64,000 nucleotides of DNA. It comes from Cucumis sativus. Taxonomy: Eukaryota > Streptophyta > Magnoliopsida > Cucurbitales > Cucurbitaceae. Below, in pieces: positions 35,387 to 49,400 of this stretch. Where the stretch lies: NCBI RefSeq assembly GCF_000004075.3, contig NC_026661.2, positions 2,852,001 through 2,916,000 of the forward strand. Reading direction: 5' to 3'. The position numbers and the translations under genes are program-made. The first letter of the stretch is position 1. Every line of letters begins with the position of its first letter. The notes beneath the pieces were generated by a model. The model was not told where the DNA came from. It worked only from the letters and a program-made list of their open reading frames with translations, and searched no databases.

Positions 35387-37024
35387 GGAGATTTTGTATC
35401 AATGTATATAGTAAAAATCCATTTTCTCTTCTTCTTGCTGGTTGTAGAGTTAGAAAAAGGAAGAAGATGATGATCGTGATCATGATGAAGAAGCCTTTAA
35501 CCAAAAAACTAAATTATTCTTGTGAATTATTGCTGGAAAGTTATGGTGTGAAAGAGATTGAAAGTTGAAGGTTGAGTCTTTTTCGAAGTCATTCTCATTC
35601 AGAGGCTACTTTACGTTGAAAGTTGCAACTTGACAAAAGCTACAATACAATGCATGAAAATAATATTCACCTCTTTGCTTCATTCTTGAATCTTGGACCT
35701 TTGCAATTTATTTACTTTTTCCATCTCTTCCTTTGATGAGATGTCACCTGTCATATTCGAATATCGCAAAAAACCAACTCTACGTATATTATTATATGTT
35801 AATTTTAAGAACACATCATTCAATGTTTTAACGATAGTTATGAGTAATGAGTAGGTGCAAATTAGGTTACACTTAATCTCATTCTCCTTTTTTACCTGAT
35901 AAATTAAAACGTAAATTTTTGTAAACTATGGAACTATTGAAATGGATAGCACTAAACGTTGTCTGCTAAATTAAGAGAAGGGATTTGGATATTCCAGCTC
36001 CCTTGCTTGCTTATGGTGATCAGCATGAACGAGATCAATATTACAAATTATGTCTGACTTTCCATGCTTCTTCAATTCTCTTCTCTTACCTAAATTTCCC
36101 TTTGATTTCTGGATCTTCTTCTTCTAGCTCATTCTCCCATTTTCAAGCCAATCTTGTCCCTCTCGGCTGGAGCTCACAATCAAGCCAGGTTCGATTCTGG
36201 AATTTCAGTTGTTTCCAGTTATTCGATTTCTTTATATGTGTTCTTTTGTCTTCCATGTTTTAATTTCTAGTTTTTTAGATTCCTTTTGTGGATTAAATGT
36301 TTCCTTAGGTGAGAACATTTGATTTTAAGTTCCTTTTTGTGGATTAATTGCATTTAGTTTCCAGGTACTTGATTGTTTGTAACTGTTACCGTAATTTATG
36401 TATGTTGGTATGGAATTTTGGGGCTTAGAATCATGTTTTAATTTAGGATATATTGGCCTTGGTTAGTTATTCTCTTTGTGTATAATTATACTTGTAACAT
36501 TCATGCAAAGATGAGAAATACAGAAATATTCAATTAAATTATAGTAACGTTTTTGTGATCATTCTGTTTATCGAGTTCACTTTCATCTACTGGATGTAAA
36601 CTGTAAAGTATGTGTGGACCATGATCAATGTTGCCAGAAAAATCACCTGCATATATCAGGTCACTTCTCTGCTTTTGTTATAAACGATCCACCGTTCACA
36701 TTATATCCTCAAACATGCATAAAAAGGAAATTTTAATAACTTGACTCTGTAACAGCTTTGCATGAACGAAAAAATAAACCAGAAGATCGAACAGTTTGAT
36801 GTGTATGATGTGCAAGACTAATTGCACAACACTGAACATATACACCGATTCCATAAAATGAACAATTGATTACCTCTACCCAACTACTTATTTCTAAATA
36901 TTTCAGACATCCTCTATATGTCGTCTACTTTTAGAGATTTCATATGCACCTGCTAGTGAAAGTTGGTAATTAAGTCGAGTGTTAACTATATATAAAATTT
37001 ATGTCAGACTTAATCTTGTGGTAG
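35387..37024. other. Spacer between NPH3 gene and pseudogene
   Basis: Begins with the NPH3 3' untranslated region. A pyrimidine-rich stretch at 35985-36240 with a Ser-rich open frame looks like a leader or an exon of an unrecognised transcript, but has no family motif. I searched for the missing N-terminal exons of the Rab geranylgeranyltransferase beta gene here and saw none. Confidence 0.45.
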
Positions 37025-38161
37025 ATATTGTTGGTTTGCAAAATGAAGACGGTTCCTTCTCAAGAGACGTTTGGGGTGAAGTAGATTCAAGGTAGTCTAC
37101 TCATTTGTTTGTTTGTTTCTATTATTATTTTGGATTTTCATGCTTCATGTGATCGATCCTACAGGCCTGAAAAAAATTTAGAAGCTGAAAATGTTTATCT
37201 CGCAGGTTTTCTTATATTGCAATATCTCGTCTATCATTATTACATCAACTGGAGAAAATTAATGTAGAAAAGGCTGTCAACTACATGTTAGCTGCAAAAA
37301 ATATGGATGGTGGATTTGGATGCACTCCTGCCGGAGGATCTCGTTCTGGACAAAGTATTTTCGACATACCTTCAAATATTGTGTACATTACCTTAAAAAT
37401 TGATTTTAAGTTCTGCTGTGACTTCAGTTTTCTGTTGTGTTGGTGCCCTTGCTATAATGGGTTCTCTACACCATATTGACAAGGATCTCCTTGGCTAGTG
37501 GTTATGTGAGCGGCAAGTCAAATGTGGAGGTCCTAGCAGTCGACCCGAGAAACTTCCTGAATGTGGGTTTGAACTTCTATTACATATCTAACCAATTCTT
37601 TGCTTGGAAGTTATGCATACTCTCCCACTCACCGACTTCATTATGTTGCTTCCGTTTTGCCACTCACGGTGGGTTCTTTCGAGCTTGATCATGATTGACA
37701 GAGGTCACTGGATTAATAAGGAAAGACTCATTAAATTCATCTTAGATTCTCAGGTTGTCAAGCCAAATCTTCTTTATCTAGATTGGATTTATGTATAAGG
37801 GGTTAATTATATTGCTTTTAACGAAGGTAACTTCCATGACATAACATAACTATTGACAGTTTCAGGACACAGAAAATGGTGGTATTTCAGGCAGACGGGA
37901 TGACGCTGTTGATGTCTATCACACATGCTTTGGAATAGCTGGTTATTACCGTCATATACAACTAACTTACGTTAATAACTTAATATCTTAACTAAAGACA
38001 TATGATTCGTGCTCCTGATGTTTACTTTTATTGATGCAGGCCTTTCACTTCTTGAATATCCAGGACCGAAAGCCATTGATCCAGCTTATGCTTTACCAGT
38101 TGACGTTGTGAACAGAATTTTCTTGAGCAAAAAAATAGTATCATCCAAAGCTATCGATTGA
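37025..38161 (+). pseudogene. RABGGTB-like: Rab geranylgeranyltransferase beta pseudogene, 5' truncated
   Basis: Six exon remnants match the C-terminal half of the beta subunit, which normally holds zinc and the lipid substrate when prenylating Rab GTPases. They lie at 37025-37091 (IVGLQNEDGSFSRDVWGEVD), 37206-37354 ([19 protein letters not shown]), 37428 to about 37561 ([20 protein letters not shown]), about 37665-37753 ([19 protein letters not shown]), 37866-37941 (DTENGGISGRRDDAVDVYHT) and 38040-38161 ([20 protein letters not shown]). In the third, a conserved Trp codon is TAG (37496-37498), just after KDLLG. The usual N-terminal half (about 140 residues) is absent, and the 3'-most frame runs on with an extra tail after NRIFLSKK. 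Introns and GT/AG sites are kept, so it arose by DNA duplication, not retroposition. Confidence 0.82.
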
Positions 38162-39340
38162 ATTAAATTATAATTCTTTCAAAGATTAGACGATGCATGT
38201 CATGGAGGGATTTTAAGGAGTACATTGATTTGAACACCAACTTTGTTTTTCTATGTAAATGTCTGTTTTATTTTAAATTTAGTGAATGACAATACTTCTA
38301 TTAAGCCTGGCAATATCACAGGGATACTTGGTGTAGCTTAATATAGAACGAGTCATTTTATATGTAGCAGTTGAACATAAAGTTCCTTTACAATAAAAAA
38401 ATGAAAACGGGAAGACTTGTGTGGTCTTTGAAATCTTCCTTTGGGCTAAAGTGCCCTTACCCAACCATGTGTAAAAGAGTAAAAATAGAGACAATAAAAA
38501 CCATTGACTAAAAATATGGATCTTAGTACGAAGTCCTTTATCGGTTCACATCAATCAATCTCATATTATCAATTCATATGAATCCATTTCATATTAATAT
38601 TAATACCACTTAGGGAAAAAGTATTTTAATAATTACATCTCCAAATCTTTAGTGAGAGAAAGAAAAGTATTTTGATGTGGAGCCTTGAACTTATTTGACT
38701 CTCAATAACTGTAACAACCAATTTCTAAAACCACAGTAGAGCTATAGCAGGTAATTGATGGTAGATCTTTATTATATATCCAATGACAGAATCAAAGCTT
38801 TTGAAATTTAAAGGGTAAAGAAAAGGATTTAGATACTGTGGTGCTGTGTATGTAGAGATTCTTTCTTCCTAAGCTGCAGTTGGTAGATAAATGTAAGACA
38901 ATATTTCACGTGAAAAAACTTTGGAATTGTGTTTTGATGCAGTGCAGAGAAATCCAGAAGAGTGTCTATGGGAAGGGAACATAATATCCATTAATGGGCG
39001 TTAATTTGGTCTGAAGTCAGGGCAATAAACAATAAATAGGCAGAGGTGAGGCGAGCGGATAAGCTCCTGAAAGAGATGTCCACTGACTTTGAGAGGTGCC
39101 ATCATCATTAACCATTGTAAGTCATCATCCCTTCTCCGTGCCCATGCCTGTACTTACTCGCTCCTGCTTTACGCCACCATCCCCCTCCCCATTCTGTCCT
39201 CTTTCACCTCACACTGCTCTCTCTTTTTCACTTTTTTTTTTTGTTCATTTATACTACCTCGACTAATTAATTTTATTTTGGCAGTTATTCAAATCTATTG
39301 TATTTTCTCAACAAAAAAAAAATTTACTAAATTTTGTTTG

Positions 39341-39343
<3 letters not shown>

Positions 39344-39381
<38 letters not shown>
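39344..39381. repeat. (AT)n microsatellite
   Basis: About 19 uninterrupted AT units. Confidence 0.95.
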
Positions 39382-39383
<2 letters not shown>

Positions 39384-42300
39384 TTATTGTATTTTTTTTT
39401 CATTAAATCTATGATAAGTATTTAGCCAATTTTATTAAAAGTTTAATTTTAAAATTTATTGAAACTACCATAACTAAAATCGGGCATTTTAAGATGTACG
39501 AACAATACGTTTTTCGAACCGAAAAAATTAGATAGTTGAAATTAATCAATTCCAAAGAATTAAATGATCTTCTCGAACAAGATAGATGAAGCTATTGCTG
39601 GACTACAAGCTTAAAAATGGAGAAGAAATCACCTTATTAATAGTATCCTTACTCCGAATCCAAATATTTGAGACACCGAAGTAAAAGAAATAATTAGAGT
39701 TACATTTAATGAATAGTGAACAATGTGTGTATTACCATATCACAACCTATTACCATGACTTCCCATATATATAAATATTTGACTTTGAGAATATCTTACC
39801 GCTAATGACGATCGATGACTTTGATGGGTGGTTTGAACCAACCTATAACTAAAGATTAAAATGCTATCTTTAATCTAAATTTTTTAATCCACAAAAATAA
39901 ACATGGTTAAAAATTCAATTCTTCTACCATTTAGTTAATTTACCGTTCTTCCTCCCAAGTTTTCTTTACCTTTTTCTTTTCTCACTTGCCTCAGTATCAT
40001 ACATAATTCGCATCAGAGTTTAAACCTATTTTCTCGATTTTATGTCTTTCCTTTCTACTGAAACTAAGGTCATTCAAAGAGAAGGAAAAAAACAAATCTA
40101 AAATTATATCCAAAATTTGAATACACCTATAAGTAATTATTTCAATGACAATATTGTTGAAATATTTATCTATAACGTTAAACAGTAACGAACAACTATC
40201 ATTTATCATAGATAAACATTCATGGCCTATATTTTAAAGCAGTCCACACACGCCAACTCAATGTCCTATCTTCTATAATATATTTTTATTGATCAAGCTT
40301 GAAGCGTAGGAGTGTAAGGTTAGAAGCACTAATTTCACAATCTCAAAAAAAGCACAAAAGCCTAAAGAAATATGTTTAAAATGACCTCAAAATTCGAAAT
40401 CTGATTAGATTTTTGGGAAGCTTGAGATTGCTAAAATTTGAAGACATTCATTCATTCGATTATAAAAAAGAACTGCACATAATCCAATAATGTAGAGTTT
40501 AGATAACATAAGTAATGAATAATATAATGATAGATATGTTAAAGAAAAACAATAATAAATAATGTAAAGGGTACCTAAAAGCAAGAAAGGACGACAAAGA
40601 CAAATAATTCAAATCATGTTTGGAAAAAAAGAATAATAAATTAAAATTATAAGAAAAAAAGTGATGCGTAATTGTTTATTGACATTTATGATTTATTAAG
40701 CAAAGGGGGAAATGCTCAGAACCTAAAAGCCTGTTTTTACTTATACCTTATTAGCTTTACCAACTTTTCTGTCACATTGTCCTTTTTTTCTATTCTCCTC
40801 TTAGCTTAACCTTCAGATATTTTCCAACTTTTCGTTTCATGTCATACTCCTACCGTCTATACTAAATATTAGATATACTTTATGCAATATATTCAATCGA
40901 TCTTGATCGATGTTAGATGTTAGATGCTGGATAATTTACGTTCTATGCTTTATGCATCATTTAAAAATTCACTTAATGCTTGACGTGAAAAAACAAATCA
41001 AGAATTGATGGAATAAAGAAAAAAGAGGCTCAAATAAAGAGTCATGCCTCCCAATTTTCCACGCTTTGAACCAATTCTCAACTAATATTATAAAGTTTGA
41101 GATTTGTATTTATTTGATATTTAAATATTTAAGATTATAAATTTGTTTTTATTTTAAAAATTATGAATTTATTATACATAAAATTTAAATTTAATAATTT
41201 CGTCCATTTTTAAATTGAAACTATTTACATAGAAAGAGTTTGACGAAATTTACTAAAGGTTTCTTTTAAAATTTATGAATGATTTATATGATATTATTAG
41301 AGGTCAATAAATTGACATTAACCCTCATATTATATATTAATTTAATAACAAATTCACAATATATAAAAATGTTACATTTACAACTTCAATTTCACATTTT
41401 ATTGAACTAAAAGAATTCACAAAATTAATGTTTTTTTCCTATCCAATTCAATTTAGTTCAAAACCTAAACTTTTTAAATAATAAAAGTGTGATGAATATT
41501 TTAGTAATTACCTCAAATTTAATTTTATGTTGTCAGATTAAAAATATATTAATTCGATGTAGTGGGTGGAAAATTTGAGATATGAATTTATATTACATAT
41601 TTCATGGTAATTGAACTATATTCATTTAAAAAAAGTTAGCTTAAAAGATAACTATTAGGGATCTTATGTTATATTAATAAAAAAATTAGTAAAATAATAA
41701 ATTTAACTATTATAAATTAGTTTATATAAAATCAACAATATGAACTTAGAATGAGTATTTAATAGTAGAAAAAAACTATCTAAACGTAAAAATCTTCAAC
41801 TATAGATCAAATGCAAACAAAACTAAATAAATGTAAAAAGAAAAAGAAATCCCAACTTAAATTAAACTAAAACATCAAAGGGCTCGTTTGGGACGAAACT
41901 ATAACAATCATTTATTGCTAGGTTTATACTTTTGATTGATTACCCTAAACCCTATTTCAAATCTTAAATTTCTTTCAATATTTACTAGAGAAATTGTATC
42001 AAATGAGCAAAATATTTAGAAAATAAAAACAGCTCATGATACCAATTTTTTGCATAGTGCAAATATAGCAAAATCAGTGATATCATATGGTAATAATAAG
42101 TTATCAAAGCGCTATCGAATAGTTATCATTTTTAAATTTGTTACTTTTACAAATTTAGAAAATGTTGTAACATATGATCTATTATCATATAATTTTTTTG
42201 TTATTGTTGCAAAAGCTCTACATTTTCATTATTTTAGATTCATATTTATATATATATTATTTTATTATGATGTTTGCCATTTTTTTAAAAGCTAAAATAT

Positions 42301-42546
42301 TTACATCAAATCATTGTAATGTACAATAATTTATAAATATGATAAGAAAGGTGGTTAAATTGTAACACATTAAAAATGAAGTAGATCTAAAACTTATGAT
42401 GAGAAAGATATTTTGTGTGTAATTTCATGGATGTTATTACTTTTATTTCCAAAAGAATCGTACAATGCAATAAATGTATTTCGTAGTCCATGACACGTCA
42501 GTGCAATCAAAATGCCAGGCTGTCCAAATAAAGGCAAAGGTTACTC

Positions 42547-42570
42547 CTCACTCACTCACTCACTCACTCT
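42547..42570. repeat. (CTCA)n tetranucleotide repeat
   Basis: Five perfect CTCA units followed by CTCT, in a pyrimidine-rich stretch. Confidence 0.9.
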
Positions 42571-44296
42571 CTACTCACTAGTCGTTGGCTCTCTCACCAT
42601 AAAATTTGAATTTCGATTGGTTACTCCCTACGATTACCTAAAACTTTAGGGCTGTACCCTATACTCTAAACCCCCAAGGCCAAAACAAGGGTTCCTATTC
42701 CACGTGCCAACCTCCCATTTGTCTGTCACCATGAGAGATGTTGTAGGTGGAGCATTGTGTCTTCTTTTTGTGGGTCATGGAATGAATAGTGATTTTTCTC
42801 TTTTCTTTTTTCTTTTCTTTTTTCTTTTTATTTTTTGCATCTACAGCTTGCATGATTAAAGTTATTTCACATTATGTTGGGGTCAGCAACAGTTGTAAAG
42901 TCACTCTTCTAAAAATGATTCCTTCAAATATTGTGTACATTATATTAAATATAAATCTTCAAACTTTTCTTTTCTTTTCTTCCTTTTTTCTTCTTCTAAA
43001 TACCATATGATAAGATTCATACCCCCATACTCAACCCTCTCCTTCATATTCCTTACTTTTATTTTGTTTCATATTCGCCTATACAAATCTAAAATACTAA
43101 TATTTTAATTTTCCCTTGTTTGAGATCAACAACATGAGGATGACTGAATTTTCAACATTATTCCTACTCAAATCTCTATATCTTACCTATTACAACTATT
43201 ATATTCATAAATTAATTGTTATTTTATTCTTAAAAGGTTCTCGGGTTTACGTTAAATTATTTGATATAATAAATCTAATTACAAAATAGAGTATTTTTTG
43301 TAGATTCCATAAGTGTACAAGATGTGTTCTGAAGTAGTGTAGGTTGAGTCTTTTTCAATACTTTTTTCACGGTTTATTATTGCACTTATCGAAAAAAAAA
43401 ATGAATCCAACAACCTCTATTTTACAACTATGCATTTAAAATGCAAATTTTCTTTTTCGTCTCATGCATTTACAGAATTGGGAATAACATTGCAGTTTAA
43501 TTTAGGGTATAAATGTGAAAGATGTTATTTGATTAAAAAAAAGAGAGTGGAGATAAGGTAAGGGAAGGGAAGGTACAAGAAGATAGTACCATTCCATTTC
43601 CAGCTAAGATAGTTTAGGTGGCAGTAGCACATACCCCCATAGACTAATGCATCTACGTAAAAACAAAAGACAAATATACAAGAAGACACCATCTCCCCAC
43701 CTCCTCATTTTCGGTAACCTCCCCTCCCCCCATCTTTATGTTTATGCTTTTGGGAACTCCCTCCCTTTCTTTCCTCTCCCAGCTGTACCCAACTACACTA
43801 ATATATATAATATCTTCTCAGTTTTTCTATCCAATTTTCTCCTTTTACTTTACAATTTTCATCTCCCAAACAATTTCTTAGGTTCACTCTAATTTCTTTG
43901 TAAACAATGCTTTAATGCAGTTGAATGCTACATACAGTGATAAGAATGTTTAAGTATCTATTGCCAGAAGAAAGGATGGTTTGACATCTAGTCTTATTAA
44001 TGTGTCATTATTATATATCTACCATCCAAACATAGTTTTCATTTATACACGAGACATATATAGCTCGACCAAATATAATATATACCTAAGAACAAAAAAA
44101 TTAATTTTTCCAAATTAAAAAAAGAAAAGAAAAACACAAGGTTGGAATTGGAATTGGAAGTAGTGAAATTTTGCAATGTAATCCTAATCAAAATTTAATC
44201 TTTTCACTCTCATTGATTTAAATTCCACATCGGAAATGATGATGTGGAACTGTAAATAACGTGAATAAAGCCACTCTACACTTTACTCAAAATGGC

Positions 44297-44303
44297 TATA
44301 AAA
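44297..44303 (+). promoter_or_regulatory. TATA box of the XTH gene
   Basis: TATAAAA within GGCTATAAAACCC, 89 bases before the ATG at 44386. A CT-rich leader lies between them, as is common in plant cell-wall genes. Confidence 0.7.
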
Positions 44304-44385
44304 CCCTCTCTTACTTCACAGAAATATCCACTCTCTAAGCTCATCTTCCCCTCTCTGTTTCTCTCTGTTCTATAACCTTTCTCCC

Positions 44386-46484
44386 ATGGCTTCCTCTCTA
44401 CTTTTACCACTATCCGTTTCTATTCTACTCCTTGGTTTTGTTTCTTCTTCTTCTTCTTCTTCTAAGTTTGATGATCTTTTTCAACCAAGTTGGGCTCTAG
44501 ACCACTTCAATTACAATGGAGATACCCTCCAACTTAAACTTGACAATTACTCTGGTAAATAAAAAAACTCCCCCCCACCATTTTTACCCCTCTTTTTTTA
44601 CCCTTTTCTTCAATCTTTCTAACTTTGGAGTGAATTTCAGGAGCTGGGTTTTCATCTAAATCAAAATACATGTTTGGGAAAGTTACCATTCAGATTAAGC
44701 TTATTGCTGGAGACTCTGCTGGAACTGTCACAGCATATTATGTAAGTTAGCTAGTTTTAAAAACTTTACATTGAAAAGAAATCGTTACTAGTAGAATGTG
44801 TTTTAAATTTAAAATGAGTTTGGTTTTTTGTTTGTTCTGTAGATGTCATCTGATGGTCCAAATCATAATGAGTTTGATTTTGAGTTTCTGGGTAATACAA
44901 CTGGAGAGCCATATACTGTACAAACCAATATTTATGTGAATGGAGTGGGAAATAGAGAGCAAAGACTGAAACTCTGGTTCGATCCAACTCAAGATTTTCA
45001 TTCTTATTCCATCTTTTGGAACCGTCGTCAAGTCATGTAAGTATCTCTTCGATTTGTTATCTACTCAACCATACAACATTGAGACTAATTATTAAGTATA
45101 ATATAGTGTAAACATTTTTATAAATGCAATAAAATTTAGTTTCAGCTTCAACTGGTGGTTTACACCTAATTATTAGTCACAGTAGTATTGTCTGTTATAA
45201 TTACTCTTTTCACTAATGTTTATCATTAAAGAATTCACTTTTTTATAATTGAAATTTGATATTTTGATTTTTTAAACTTTAATAATTGAACTCATATTGA
45301 CAAAAGATGAGAAACACTCTCAAAGAAGTTAAGGGAAAAAGCAAATATAAAGAAGGGTTTTTAAGAATCCAAATAAATTATTGGAAATTTTTTATTGTTA
45401 ATTTCAGATGTAAAGAATGTAATGTATTAGTTATCTGAGTTTTTAATCCTGAATGTAAGTTAATGGGTTTTTGGAGAATATGATTAAAAGGTTTTTCGAG
45501 TAATTATTTAAATAGTTACATGATATTAAGAAGAATAATTTTTTTTGAAAGAATAATTTCTTAAAAGAAGATATGTATATATATTAACATTCAAACTAGA
45601 AATAAGACAGGATAATACGGGATGAATTTGGTACCCATTTCAAGAATTTTAACTAAAATCGGTATGTGTTTGTGTGTTTGTTTTTTAAAATAAGCATTTG
45701 AAATCCTAAACTAAACTATAGGTAATAGGAGAAGTTTGAATTTGAAAAACAAAATATGTAAGAGTCCAAATTATTAGAAAGCTAAAGTTTGTATGAATCA
45801 GTGCCAAGCTGTTGGCGTTTAATATACGAGCAGTTGCCCGATCGGTATCAATGGGCCAATGGCTCTGACAAACCCAAAGAGCCCTCTCAACGAAGCCACA
45901 ATATTATTCCCTTCCTGACCACATGCATGTGCCGTCCATTTGTGGCCCCATTTCATTACTTCACCAATGAAAACAAATCTTGAAATTTCTTCCCAAACTA
46001 ATATTAAAATAGAAATTTCTGAAAAGGATTAATTCTTGGTTTTGGGTGTAGATTTCTTGTGGACGAAACACCAGTACGAGTTCACACGAACATGGAAGAC
46101 AAGGGTGTACCATTTCCTGGAGACCAATCCATGGGAGTTTATAGTTCAATTTGGAATGCTGATGATTGGGCCACACAAGGTGGTCGAGTTAAGACTGATT
46201 GGTCTCACTCTCCCTTTGTTGCATCTTACAAGGGCTTTGAAATCAATGCATGTGAGTGCCCTTCTGCCACTGGAGGAGTTGCCAACAACACTCCTTGTTG
46301 TAATGGTAGTGGCGCAAATGATGGTAAGAAGTTCTGGTGGGACGAACCCGTGCTTTCAGAGTTGAATGTGCATCAAAGTCATCAGTTGCTTTGGGTTCGA
46401 GCCAACCATATGATTTATGATTATTGTACTGATACCGCTAGGTTCCCAGTAACGCCTGTTGAATGTGTTCACCACCGCCACTAG
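44386..46484 (+). CDS. XTH: Xyloglucan endotransglucosylase/hydrolase (XTH)
   Basis: Cuts and rejoins xyloglucan in the cell wall (GH16 family). Four exons, 44386-44554, 44641-44741, 44843-45036 and 46052-46484, join in phase to 298 residues. A signal peptide covers about residues 1-27 with a Ser run just after it. The catalytic strand is [10 protein letters not shown] at 98-107, with nucleophile Glu100, Asp102 and acid/base Glu104, followed by the N-glycosylation site NTTG at 108-111. The XET C-terminal module carries the family cysteines ([22 protein letters not shown]) and [19 protein letters not shown]. The Asn/Phe variant of the usual DEIDFEFLG motif is, as I recall, typical of the AtXTH6/XTH7 subgroup. 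It looks fully functional. The third intron is long (1015 bases). Confidence 0.94.
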
Positions 46485-49400
46485 CCTTGGTGGCATTTGG
46501 CGAAGAGGTGAAGGTTTGATAGTGTTTCTTATCTATGTAAAGTAATAATATGATTTTTTTTTTCTTAATATCTATTTCCAAATATTTTTGGTTTTTATGA
46601 AGTTCAACAATTTCAAGCTATGAAACATGTACTAAGAAAACAATGAAAACACTTTAATCACATGTGTTAGAAAAGGATAGAAGAAACAAAAGATTAAAAA
46701 TGTATGGTTAAAATTAAAGGTTTAATTGGAGGAAGTATTGGTTAAATCTTTCAAAAGTCTTTGTTGGTACTAAATTGTACTAATTCCTTATATAGGGTCT
46801 ATAGAAAAAACCCCCTTTATTTAACAAACCATTACACTTCTTCTTCTATCTAAAAATTACCTACCTAATTATCTCACTATTCTATGTAAAAGGAAAGGAA
46901 TAATATTTCAAAATAATATTCAGGTTGATCTATTTGAAAATATTGCGTAACTATAAGAAGCTTTTCAAACATAAACATTCATTTTATTTAGATTAAATTA
47001 AAAGAAATGCTCTCTAAACTATTTTAAAGTTTGATGAATACCTTCAAACTAAAAAAATACTCTTCAATTTAAAAATTACACAAATTTCTCACCCAACAAA
47101 ATTTTAAATTAAAAATTCTTAAAATATGCTAAAATAATAACTAATCAAATAAAAGAAATTGATTATTAAACTTATAAATGTTGACTTTTGTTGATGTAAT
47201 TTTTCTCATCAATTTATGATATATATTTAAAAGAGATGTTTTCAAATATTGTATATTTAACCAATTTATTTATAAATATAGTAAAATTTTAATTTTTAAT
47301 TGTAAATGATGGCCAAATAATTTTTTCTTTTATATTGATAAACAGTTTTACCCACTAAAAACAATTTTAGTATATAAAATGGTACAAGTGATTTAACTTG
47401 GTCTACCTTTTCTTGGTAAAATACAAAGTCATTTAAAATGATGAAGTTGGTGGAACCTATTCCATTGGGCAGTGAATGGGGTATCCAATTGGAGGTCTCA
47501 TTATTGTATTTTTTTCTTAGTATGATTTAAAAACAAATAAGATTATGATGAAGTATCCCAAAAAGTATGGTCCCTATTTGAATTGTGGATGTCCTAAATA
47601 TGGATTGGAGAACTCTTCCCTTGGGACTCCAACTTTGTCACAAACCTCCTTCATTTTCTACCCTTCTCTTTTCGGAATCTTTTTCTTCTTCTTTCTTTTT
47701 TATAACTATGCATCTTTAATATCATTTTCTTTTGCATTTAACACGTCCTTACATTCAACATTTTTCTTATTAACATTATCTCTTTTACGAAAAACTTATA
47801 TTAACCGTAAACTACAAAAATGCTAATAATATGTCTATAAACAATAGATTCATTTTTCTATATTTGTAAATGTATCTTAAAATTTTAGGAGAATTTAAAT
47901 CCGAAACCTCTTCATTTTCGATGCATAGAAGTGTTAAGCTCTTCTTTTGCATCAATGGTTCGTCATTAAATAGAGTATTATTTTTAAACTAATATTTATT
48001 AATTAAAAAATTATCAAAAATAGTAAATTTGATAAAATATTTACAATATATAACAAAATGTTCTGATTATAACAATAATAGATATTGATACTCACTCATA
48101 TGTTTCTATACTACTAATATGCTTCTATTAATGGCTAGACAATGATAGAAAGCCTATCAATAGCTATTATTAATATAATTTAAAATTTTGGTGTTGTTTG
48201 TATTTATTTTGCTGAGTTTCCTGTTCAGTGAAAATGGCAAAAGAAAATCAATTGAATCAACTGTTAAAGTCCCGTTTCTTCCCCTCTCCCTCCATTTGAT
48301 TCTTCATCTTCCGTTGCACCTTTTCCATCACTCTCATCAGATGGGTACCGATTTCATTACAAATTCCGGTAGAATGGAATTCGCACGCAATCACAAGCAC
48401 ACCATACTGCACTGCACAATAAAATTGCTCAAAAGAAATCAGAAATTTGAAGAGATTAATGGGCCTAGTTTTGGGCTATATTAGGGCAACGAGAAAGCCC
48501 ATAAAAGAGAGCGCAAAAAGTAAACTTTGAGATTGTTTCTGAGTTACGTTTTGAGATTGTTAATATATATTCATATAAGTAAGTTAGATTAGCTTCCCAT
48601 CATTCCCATACTATTAACACACTCTTTTGATTTAATCTTTTTTCCAATGTTTACAAACATTTTTTTTCACTTATAAACACTTCAAAATGAGATTATATAT
48701 ATCAACATCTCCAAGTTAAACTTACACTCCGAAATTTGATGGGAAGTAGAATAAATATATAATTAGATTTAAAAATCAACAAAAATCTATTAACTATTTG
48801 TGAGAAGATTGATACAAATGTTATCCACACATCGGCTGTCCACAAATCTTCCAAAAATACTTATGGTTGAGCATATGTGAAGCCCTACATGCAAAGGCCT
48901 ATCATGTTTCAAATGGTTTCTTTCTAAAATTTAAAATAAATGATTGTGTTTGTTTATATGCAATCTTGTTACCACCTTTAAAATTTTTTAGACGAAATTT
49001 GACATTGGTTCTAAAAATAAAACTCAGAATGATGAAATTTTGCTTAAGAAGGATGAAATTGTTAAAATTTTCAAAATCTAATAATTAAACTGATGTTGAA
49101 TAAAGTTAGAGACTGAACTCTTTTTTCAAATTTGAATGGTTAAAGACTAAACTATTTTTAACTAAAGTTTGGATGATTAATAATTATTATAATTACTTGT
49201 GTAAAAGTTTAGGTATTTGAACATGTTTTTTCAAAACCAAATAACAGTAATACTCACAATTAATTTCAGTAATTTAGGGACATAGTTTTAAAATAAATCC
49301 ATTAGTCTAGAGATTACAACGTGTATTAATTTAGAAATCTTAGGATAAGTTTAAAACAATATTCGTTCCCCACCCACCCATCTTACGATGAATTTAAAAT

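Larger units (their letters stand above)
38162..44385. other. Long AT-rich intergenic region
   Basis: No supported gene. It holds a TA microsatellite (39344-39381), a CTCA repeat (42547-42570), several CT-rich runs (39120-39240, 42790-42840, 42965-43000, 43690-43780) and a 22-base match to an intron of the upstream pseudogene (42921-42942). The open frames are low-complexity Ser/Phe/Leu products of pyrimidine-rich DNA. Confidence 0.5.
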
